64,000 bases of DNA from Shewanella sp. UCD-KL12 (lineage in GTDB: Bacteria; Pseudomonadota; Gammaproteobacteria; Enterobacterales; Shewanellaceae). The translations under genes were made by a program, and so were the position numbers. Shown piece by piece: positions 57,954-64,000 of this stretch. Location of the stretch: the NCBI RefSeq assembly GCF_001957125.1, contig NZ_MPHJ01000012.1, positions 62,001 to 126,000 on the forward strand, in the 5' to 3' direction. The notes beneath the pieces are model-generated. The model had not been told where the DNA came from, ran no database searches, and worked only from the letters and a program-made list of their open reading frames with translations. Within the stretch, counting starts at the first letter, position 1; each line of letters starts with the position of its first letter.

Positions 57954-58994
57954 ATGCACTTGAACGATCTCCCTGCCGAATTTGTAGAAAACTGTCAACA
58001 ATTCGTAACAATTGACGCTCACACAGAGGGGGAGCCTCTGAGGATTATTACTTCAGGTTATCCTGAAATAAAAGGGGAGACCATCTTAGAGATGCGTCAA
58101 TATGTAACTCAGCATCTAGACAGGTATCGTACTCTGTTGATGCATGAGCCAAGGGGACATGCTGATATGTATGGCGCCTTGATCACAAAACCAGTTACCC
58201 AAGATGCTGATTTCGGCGTGCTGTTTTTACATAATGAAGGTTATAGCAGTATGTGTGGCCACGGCATATTGGCACTAGTGAAAGTGGCTTGCCAAACTGG
58301 CGCTATCACTTTAACTACTGATGAACGTGTGATTAAAATAGATGCGCCGGCGGGTCTTATTACCGCGAAAGCGAGCCGCGATAGCCAAGGGAAGATCCAT
58401 GCAAGCTTTTTAAATGTGGACTCATGGGCTGAAGCGCTAGATTGCCGCGTAATGGTCGAAGGGTTCGGAGAGGTCATCTATGATATTGGCTTTGGCGGCG
58501 CTTATTATGCCTATGTCGATGCAGATGCCCATGGGATCTCGTGTGATCAAGATAATGTTGCTCAGCTTATTGATATGGGCAGACGGATAAAACATGCGGT
58601 AATGGCCGCTCATCCTTTAGTCCACCCGATAGAGGAGGATTTGAGTTTTCTCTATGGGACTATTTTTACTTCTAAAAAAATCACTAATAATGAAGCGCAT
58701 TCTCGTCATGTGTGTATTTTTGCAGACGGAGAGGTCGACAGATCGCCAACGGGTACAGGGGTAGCTGGTCGTATTGCACTCTTATATGCCAAAGGTGAAG
58801 TGGAGTTAAATCAAGCCTTGATGATTGAGAGTATTGTCGACGGCCGGATGATAGTCAGTGCGACGAAAACTCATCAATTTCATGGTAAGCAAGCGGTGAT
58901 CCCACAAGTTTCAGGTCGTTCATATATCACTGGTCATCATCAATTTATTATCGATCCCGATGACCTATTTCAAGATGGATTTATGCTGCGTTAA
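57954..58994 (+). CDS. Trans-3-hydroxy-L-proline dehydratase (proline racemase family, Cys/Thr)
   Basis: A 346-residue protein homologous to the epimerase at 55736 but with the second catalytic cysteine replaced: Cys101 is in [10 protein letters not shown] while Thr266 is in [11 protein letters not shown]. This Cys/Thr pair is the recognised signature of trans-3-hydroxy-L-proline dehydratase, which yields pyrroline-2-carboxylate. The reductase needed for that product is not visible in the window. It is divergent from the deaminase and about 117 bases upstream of the FAD oxidoreductase. AAAGGAG precedes the ATG. Confidence 0.9.
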   Translation: MHLNDLPAEFVENCQQFVTIDAHTEGEPLRIITSGYPEIKGETILEMRQYVTQHLDRYRTLLMHEPRGHADMYGALITKPVTQDADFGVLFLHNEGYSSMCGHGILALVKVACQTGAITLTTDERVIKIDAPAGLITAKASRDSQGKIHASFLNVDSWAEALDCRVMVEGFGEVIYDIGFGGAYYAYVDADAHGISCDQDNVAQLIDMGRRIKHAVMAAHPLVHPIEEDLSFLYGTIFTSKKITNNEAHSRHVCIFADGEVDRSPTGTGVAGRIALLYAKGEVELNQALMIESIVDGRMIVSATKTHQFHGKQAVIPQVSGRSYITGHHQFIIDPDDLFQDGFMLR

Positions 58995-59111
58995 TGCAAG
59001 GCAAGCAGTGCTAGTTATCAGATAGATAGGCCAAGTTACGTTATATAACGTTACGTGGTAATTGGCCTTGAATGAAAAATATTGGCCTTGAACCAAGGTA
59101 GAAAGCCTTGA

Positions 59112-60413
59112 ATGAATGATAAGAGAGTGATGATGAGTGAGAAAACGGATAACCAAGCCCATGGGGTGATAACTATAGTTGGCGCGGGCATAGTGGGAGT
59201 CACTACTGGGCTCGAGCTGCTTAGAGCAGGGCATAAAGTGCGAATTATTGATAAAGAGGGAGTTGGAGCGGGAGCCTCTAGAGGAAATGCGGGACACTTT
59301 GCCACTGAGCAAGTGTTTCCGTTAGCCGATCCTGCAATGTTAGTTAAGTTGCCTGGTATGTTACTCGATCCCCTTGGGCCTTTTCGCATTCAGCCAAGTT
59401 ACTTTTTTAAAGCTTTACCATGGTTTATGCGCTTTCTTGCCAATATGTTGCCGGGAAAAAGGGCACATAACAGTCAGGCTATTAAGCGCTTAAACCAGCA
59501 ATCTATTGCAGCACTGGAGGAGTTGACTGAATTTTGTGGATGCACAGAACTGATGACGCTTAATGGAAGCCTTTTGGTGTTTGAGGGAACCGAAATCGAA
59601 GAGGTCACCAAGGAGTTTCATTATTATGCCAACGCTGGAGTAAAAGTAAGGTTACTCAGTGGTGATGAAGTCAGGCAGCTAGAGCCTAGCCTGAGTGACG
59701 CGATTAGCCACGGTTTATATTTCACCCATGTTGGGCATACCAGCGATCCATACCTTTTATGTAAAGCTTTTGCTGATAAGTTTGTTGCTTTGGGCGGGGA
59801 GCTATTGTGTGATGAAGTCAGCGAGTTACAGCTCTCTGCCAGTGATGAAGACAGAGTCTCGCTACAATTAAGTTCTGGTGAGATATTAACAACAGAAAAA
59901 ATCCTTATTGCTTCAGGCGCTTGGTCTAAATCATTTGCAACCCAGCTTGGCTATAAGGTGCCCCTGGAAACAGAGCGGGGTTATCACTTGATGATGCCAC
60001 AAAAAAGCAGCTTGTCTCGGCCGGTCGCTTCCTATAATCGTAAGTTTATTATCACGCCCATGCGCGAGGGAACTCGTCTTGCTGGTACCGTTGAATTTGG
60101 CGGCTTACAAGCCCCCTTAGTCGAAGCCCGTGCAGACTGCTTATTTCCACATGGCAAAGCTTTGCTACCTGAGCTTTTTGTCGATGCAGCCGTCAGTGAT
60201 GGCGAACGCTGGATGGGATTTAGACCCTCAATGCCAGATAGTCTGCCAGTGCTGGGGCGAAGTGGGAAACAGCAAAATGTATTTTTCTCTTTTGGGCATC
60301 AACATCTTGGGCTGACCTGGTCAGGCATCACCGCTAAGCTAGTCAGCCAGGAGATAACAGGCCTGCAGACTGAAATAGAGCTCAGTGATTATCGAATTGA
60401 TCGGTTTAGCTAG
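59112..60413 (+). CDS. FAD-dependent D-amino acid / D-hydroxyproline dehydrogenase (DadA-like)
   Basis: A 433-residue DAO-family flavoprotein. The FAD Rossmann motif is IVGAGIVGVTTGLELLRAGH near residue 22. GVGAGASRGNAGHF near 47 resembles DadA, and the C-terminal WMGFRPSMPDSLPVLG and FGHQHLGLTWS contact flavin. It probably oxidises cis-4-hydroxy-D-proline to pyrroline-4-hydroxy-2-carboxylate, the missing step between the epimerase and deaminase. The frame opens at ATG 59112; ATG 59133 has a better placed AAGAGAG. It is co-directional with the dehydratase gene. Confidence 0.9.
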   Translation: MNDKRVMMSEKTDNQAHGVITIVGAGIVGVTTGLELLRAGHKVRIIDKEGVGAGASRGNAGHFATEQVFPLADPAMLVKLPGMLLDPLGPFRIQPSYFFKALPWFMRFLANMLPGKRAHNSQAIKRLNQQSIAALEELTEFCGCTELMTLNGSLLVFEGTEIEEVTKEFHYYANAGVKVRLLSGDEVRQLEPSLSDAISHGLYFTHVGHTSDPYLLCKAFADKFVALGGELLCDEVSELQLSASDEDRVSLQLSSGEILTTEKILIASGAWSKSFATQLGYKVPLETERGYHLMMPQKSSLSRPVASYNRKFIITPMREGTRLAGTVEFGGLQAPLVEARADCLFPHGKALLPELFVDAAVSDGERWMGFRPSMPDSLPVLGRSGKQQNVFFSFGHQHLGLTWSGITAKLVSQEITGLQTEIELSDYRIDRFS

Positions 60414-60616
60414 ATTTGCGTAAATCTAGCCTCGAGAAGTCGGTGTTTTTCAAGATCGCCTTCGAATGAAGCTTGATTACATTTTCTTTTGAGGTTGTGG
60501 CATCGTTGACACTTTGAAGGGTGTTTAAAAGTCACACCTTCATGGTTATCTAACGCCTGTCCGGTGAGGAATGTGCACGCTTGTTTTAAGAAGGTTCTTT
60601 GCGACGCTGCGAACAC
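60410..60616 (-). CDS. Doubtful 68-codon ORF with Cys motifs
   Basis: Begins at GTG and contains HPSKCQRCHNLKRKC, a CxxC-x6-C arrangement that could bind zinc. It overlaps the oxidoreductase stop by four bases on the opposite strand, and the AGGGG is only one base from the start. It may be a fragment of a decayed mobile gene; I do not recognise it. Confidence 0.2.
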   Translation of the reverse strand: MFAASQRTFLKQACTFLTGQALDNHEGVTFKHPSKCQRCHNLKRKCNQASFEGDLEKHRLLEARFTQI

Positions 60617-61132
60617 GCCCCTGTTGACGTTAATCGAAGACCGATGTTACTTATCCATTGGACTGACAGGGTTAAAGCGATTTCCACTAATATGGGGATA
60701 TAGCGCTTTGGACGTAAGAAACAGTGTGACTGGGTCACATTGGCACAGTTCTTATATCTGAGCCATGTTGAAACAATTGAGTTGCAAATGAATGCCTCAA
60801 ACTGTGTGCTTTGACCTGCTTAGGGGGGACTAGTTATTTACTGCTTTTCTGAGCTGCTTTTTAAATGATGATTGATGAATAATATTAAGAACCTCTCACT
60901 CGTCGTAAGCCTTTCGGCAGCGCATGTCGCAGTATCAGCCATAGAAATTTAACAGTAGGTAATGTACGTATTTCAGTGGCTTTGGTTTGGCTATTTTACT
61001 ACTCGAAGGACATTTGATTTGAGGTTGCACTAATGATGTTTTTAGTCAGGGAGCACGACGCGATAAAGATAGCGTGATAGCTTCCTATTTATAAAGAAAT
61101 CAGACTGCCAGGCTGATATAGCCGGAGTGCTA
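60617..61132. other. Gene-free spacer before MITE-like copy 5
   Basis: About 500 bases with stop codons in all frames on inspection and no terminator or known repeat. It could be decayed mobile sequence. Confidence 0.35.
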
Positions 61133-61446
61133 ATACCAATCAGTATAAGAAAGTGATCTGCTCAGAGTGCTTTTTGGCAATTAATTCAAGGCGAATAGCT
61201 GATGGAATGGTTATTCCCTTGTTAAGCTGTTCAACGAAGAAGTAGGCAGCCAAAAACACTCCTGAAAGGCGAGTTTTAGCGCTTCATATGCTGTGTTAAC
61301 GAGCTTAAACGTAGAATAACTATGCTCTTTACTCGTTGCTAGCCACATGGATGTGGTGAATGTCATTAATGCAGGAGCATTTAATGACCTTGCCTCTGAA
61401 GCGCTAAACTCTCGCTGAGCCATCACATCTTTATACTGATTGGTAT
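61133..61446 (+). mobile_element. Dispersed MITE-like element, copy 5 (long form, plus orientation)
   Basis: A 314-bp copy bounded by ATACCAATCAGTAT and ATACTGATTGGTAT. It contains the optional module in its clearest form: CCACAT-GG-ATGTGG and CATTAATG-N6-CATTTAATG. It is closest to copy 1. Confidence 0.85.
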
Positions 61447-61550
61447 AACAAGGGGGGCGATAGTAGCTTTATTGTGCACGGCATAGATAATTACTCAATA
61501 AGCCACTTGCTTTGCCAAAGGTAATTTAACTAATACAATTTACATGGTAT

Positions 61551-61562
61551 ATTGTATGCAAT
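61551..61562. promoter_or_regulatory. ATTGTATGCAAT operator-like palindrome upstream of the second DapA-family gene
   Basis: Matches ATTGTATACAAT at 11 of 12 positions and lies 33 bases before the start codon. It suggests that this gene is under the same regulator as the hydroxyproline genes. Confidence 0.5.
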
Positions 61563-61595
61563 AAGTCTGGTGAGATGATTTAAACAAAAGGTAAT

Positions 61596-62567
61596 ATGAT
61601 GGAAACAAATAGTACAGATTGGCGATATACCGTTATGCCAGCCGTGTTTACATGGCTAAAAGAGTCAGAATCCGGTGTCCTTGAAATTGACTTTGATGCA
61701 ACACAAAAACAGGCCGCAACTGTTTTAAAAGCTCAGGGAAAGGGCGGAAGCAGAATGGGCGGACTTGTCGCTTCTGGTACGCTAGGTGAGAATAGCTACC
61801 TGAGCACAGAACAGCGCCTTTCTTTACTTAAATCCCTTTCTGAAATTGCTAAAGAATTCAATGTCCCGTTGATCAGTGGCGCTGCAGCAGAAACTAAGGA
61901 AGAGCTTGCCAAAATCATTGAAGGACTGGCAAGGGTTGGCGTGGATACTGTTATGGTCATGCCGCCAAAAACTCAGTCGATCCCTTCTGATGAAGAGATG
62001 TATGCGTACTATGCGCTTGCTGCAACAGCTGCAAAAGAGGCAAACGTAACAATTATGCCTTATAACAACCCTGATGCGGCCGGATATCATGCAATTTCAA
62101 CAGAACTTCTTAGAAGACTTGCTGATCTACCTGAAGTAACGGCGCTTAAAATATCGACTACAGACGTTTCAACGATTGAAACGCTGATGTTAGAGAATAA
62201 AGATTTAAAAATCTTGGCAGGCGTTGACACTGTAACTGTACATGCAGGACTTGCTGGAGCATGCGGTGGAATTACAGGTGTAGGTACTATCTTCCCAAAA
62301 GCTAGCGTTACTATGCAGGAGCATGTTTTAAAAGGCGAATGGGCTGAGGCAAACAAAATTTCTCAGGCTATGAACTCCATATCATACCTTGATGCTCAGC
62401 CGCTGCTTATGGAATATCTTAAGTTTGCTATGGGAATTCATCATAATGATGCTGATGGAGGACTTCGTACCTTGGGTAAGAAGTTAACTCAACAGCAAAT
62501 TGATGATGTTCGTGCAAGGTATATTCTAGCTAAAGAAAGACTTGAAGCTCTGGATTTATTAGACTAA
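61596..62567 (+). CDS. Second DapA-superfamily lyase/aldolase, probably acquired
   Basis: A 323-residue TIM-barrel protein with Schiff-base Lys185 in ALKISTTD and Tyr156 in MPYNNPD, and SGTLGENSYLS near 60. It differs clearly from the deaminase at 56837, with an N-terminal insertion and the MVMPPKTQSIPSDEEM segment. Codons such as AGA and GGA are frequent (for example GGC GGA AGC AGA), unlike the neighbours. It is flanked by MITE copy 5 and a dead IS982. Substrate unknown; a 2-oxoacid lyase or a further hydroxyproline-derived imine deaminase are possibilities. Two adjacent ATG codons (61596, 61599) follow AAAGGT. Confidence 0.85.
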   Translation: MMETNSTDWRYTVMPAVFTWLKESESGVLEIDFDATQKQAATVLKAQGKGGSRMGGLVASGTLGENSYLSTEQRLSLLKSLSEIAKEFNVPLISGAAAETKEELAKIIEGLARVGVDTVMVMPPKTQSIPSDEEMYAYYALAATAAKEANVTIMPYNNPDAAGYHAISTELLRRLADLPEVTALKISTTDVSTIETLMLENKDLKILAGVDTVTVHAGLAGACGGITGVGTIFPKASVTMQEHVLKGEWAEANKISQAMNSISYLDAQPLLMEYLKFAMGIHHNDADGGLRTLGKKLTQQQIDDVRARYILAKERLEALDLLD

Positions 62568-62609
62568 TCCTTGCAAGTATTTGGAATCTTAAGTGTTCAA
62601 ATAGAGAAG

Positions 62610-62634
62610 GCTCCGTTTTTACGGAGCTTTTTTT
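62610..62634 (+). terminator. Terminator after the second DapA-family gene
   Basis: The stem GCTCCGT / ACGGAGC with loop TTTT and seven T, 43 bases after the stop. Confidence 0.92.
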
Positions 62635-62839
62635 GTCCCTCTTCGGAAATAAACAGCACCAGCCTTAATAAATGAGCACTAATCAACGCTTTGGTTAACC
62701 ACTCTTGCCTACAAAACAATGTTATAGCTTCAAAACTGTCAATTTTCTGCATTGAATAAGCTAACGGTCCATCACTTAGTAACACTGATGCGGATAACTT
62801 TTCACTGAAATGTTATCCGGTGAACGCCTTATGTGATTA

Positions 62840-63507
62840 ATTAACCCCATAACGATATAGCCTTTTCTTTCAGTTTTTTACGCACGTTATTAACGATAGT
62901 CACCCCACGTATAGTAAGTCGCCAGCTAACGCTTTTCCAATATGCCTCTTGTCAGGATAGAGTCTATCCAATGATTCAACGACCATATCTTTTACTGGTT
63001 TAGTGTCATGCACATTCGCTGGAGTTATTTTGGCAGCAACAATGCCGCATTGATGGTTCACAATAAGGTGAAGTTTAACGCCATAGAACCAGCCCATCGT
63101 ACCTTTCCTCATGGGTGAAGCCTGCTAGGGTTTTATACTTTTAAGTTAGGAGGTTATGTCAGGCATTAATGCTCGTTGAATCAACAAATTCGATGCCTGT
63201 AGGTTCACTTTTCAAAGAGGAAAAATAACAGCACATTAGGATGACGGCATTAGACATTACCTCAAGAAATCAGGTGTATCTGAGTAAGCTTGTAAAATCG
63301 AGCCAAGTATCTAGTGTAAACGTTTTTGAAGTCGCGATGATTAGACATCTGGAAGGTGATGATAATATTCACCATTTCGCTTATAGGCATTCTGCCAGAG
63401 CGCTTACGCTTGCCAGTACCGCCGGGCAGAAATTGTCGTTCCCATTAAGGAATGAAAACGGTACAAAAATCATCGACATCACAAAATACATCCACTAAGT
63501 TATTCAT
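62840..63507 (-). pseudogene. Degenerate IS982-family transposase
   Basis: Read on the minus strand from ATG 63507 the product begins MNNLVDVFCDVDDFCTVFIP and continues with SEMVNIIITFQMSNHRDFKN, EPTGIEFVDSTSIN, MGWFYGVKLHLIVN and ITPANVHD, matching IS982 transposases in order, including the first DDE aspartate region. The frame is broken by at least four stop codons (one directly after FVDSTSINA), a frameshift before MGWFYG and another near LLYVG, and the C-terminal ~50 residues are missing or unrecognisable. The element is dead. Confidence 0.88.
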
Positions 63508-63670
63508 ATGCCCGCTGCGTGATTGATTAATCTGGGTCGAGAAACCTGATCACAAAGAGGGTTGTTAGTTCAACTTCTTATCCCGAGTTCAGCTCAGTAT
63601 TTACTTATATTATCGATAAAGATATGTCGGGTTAACTTTATCTCAGCGCTTGTATAATAAAGGATAACTA

Positions 63671-64000
63671 GTGGCGAGAAAAATACTCAGTCTAGGTCAA
63701 TATGTGAAGCGTAGAAACGGGGTTGCACTCGGCGGTAGTGGTGCATTGATGAATATGTTTGAACGTTCATTAGGAGCTAACCGTTTTGATCGCTTTTGGC
63801 AGTATTGGAATCCAATTTTTGGCTATTACTTAAGTCGTTATATTTTCGAACCTTTAAAGGGTGTTCTCCCCAACTGGATTGCGCTACTGATCACATTCGT
63901 TGCTTGTGGATTACTTCACGATCTTGTCACGATTGCCATTAATCATAGGTTTGCTCTGTTATTTACTCCTTGGTTTCTGTTTATGGGGATCTTTGTTGTG
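63671..64000 (+). CDS. MBOAT-like membrane acyltransferase, partial at right edge
   Basis: The frame opens at GTG 63671, seven bases after AAAGGA, and runs off the window after 110 codons. The visible part is MARKILSLGQYVKRRNG..., then NRFDRFWQYWNPIFGYYLSR and two hydrophobic segments. ITFVACGLLHDLVTIAINH resembles the conserved-histidine helix of MBOAT-family O-acyltransferases. Assignment rests on this limited similarity. Confidence 0.6.
   Translation, partial: MARKILSLGQYVKRRNGVALGGSGALMNMFERSLGANRFDRFWQYWNPIFGYYLSRYIFEPLKGVLPNWIALLITFVACGLLHDLVTIAINHRFALLFTPWFLFMGIFVV

Noticed and set aside
55736-58994. Two proline racemase-family genes as a recent tandem duplication
   Set aside because: They are divergent in sequence and orientation and have different catalytic pairs, so they are distinct enzymes rather than a local duplicate.
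61211-61426. Minus-strand 71-codon ORF and similar frames in the repeat copies
   Set aside because: They lie wholly within the dispersed elements and are not conserved among the five copies, which differ by indels and stops.
62597-62785. Minus-strand 62-codon ORF as the missing IS982 C-terminus
   Set aside because: Only a short LAYS-like match could be seen and the adjacent sequence contains a terminator; the evidence is too weak.
63241-63498. Plus-strand 85-codon ORF
   Set aside because: The opposite strand reads the N-terminal half of a broken IS982 transposase; the plus frame is a by-product.

Overview
The window is a moderately AT-rich gammaproteobacterial chromosome segment. The best fit is a marine Shewanella or close relative. 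The reasons are a complex I operon with fused nuoCD, an smc-zipA-ligA block with a divergent cysZ, an OsmC-YcaO fusion, a DUF4212/sodium-solute symporter pair, pntAB, and a complete 4-hydroxyproline catabolic cluster under an FCD-type GntR regulator. Species assignment is not possible from the sequence alone.

Layout. 1-9271 (minus): nuoA-B-CD-E-F-G-H-I, with nuoI running off the left edge and most genes joined by overlapping stop/start codons. 9496-14642: a CBS-pair protein, cysK, an RDD membrane protein and a REC-REC-GGDEF diguanylate cyclase. 14792-21355: a CBM9/DUF5916-type outer-membrane protein, OsmC-YcaO, a type B chloramphenicol acetyltransferase and a ZIP-like transporter. 21731-30013: cysZ, smc, zipA, ligA and a DUF2919 membrane protein. 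30014-33625: a candidate small RNA on the minus strand, an HD-GYP phosphodiesterase, an SDR-like protein and a DsbA-like oxidoreductase. 33951-44264: DUF4212 + symporter, then a secreted multidomain metallophosphatase and a TPR protein, then a cNMP/CBS/DUF294 protein, a DEDDh exonuclease and an LRAT-like protein. 44724-47681: pntA-pntB.

47682-49800 is gene-poor and mosaic. It holds three related non-autonomous elements with IS200/IS605-like terminal hairpins and a conserved internal RNA-like fold, a 59-residue ORF, and a decayed duplicate of the 3' end of the ketoacyl synthase III gene found intact at 52130-53194. A PhoX phosphatase follows.

53309-62567 is the hydroxyproline region. It encodes the GntR regulator, alpha-ketoglutarate semialdehyde dehydrogenase, hydroxyproline 2-epimerase (Cys/Cys), pyrroline-4-hydroxy-2-carboxylate deaminase, a divergent trans-3-hydroxyproline dehydratase (Cys/Thr), a D-hydroxyproline oxidoreductase and a second DapA-family protein of atypical codon use. 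Together they can convert trans-4-hydroxy-L-proline to 2-oxoglutarate. Palindromes of the form ATTGTATACAAT lie at the divergent promoter and before the second DapA gene, and an additional copy overlaps the promoter of the candidate small RNA 27 kb away. The right edge holds a dead IS982-family transposase gene and the start of an MBOAT-like membrane acyltransferase.

A separate family of five dispersed 265/312-315 bp elements, with ATACC-N4-GGTAT ends and an optional ~50 bp internal module, is scattered through the window. The most novel material is the set of IS200/IS605-like elements with a conserved RNA fold, the dispersed element family, and the candidate small RNA with an operator-like palindrome in its promoter.
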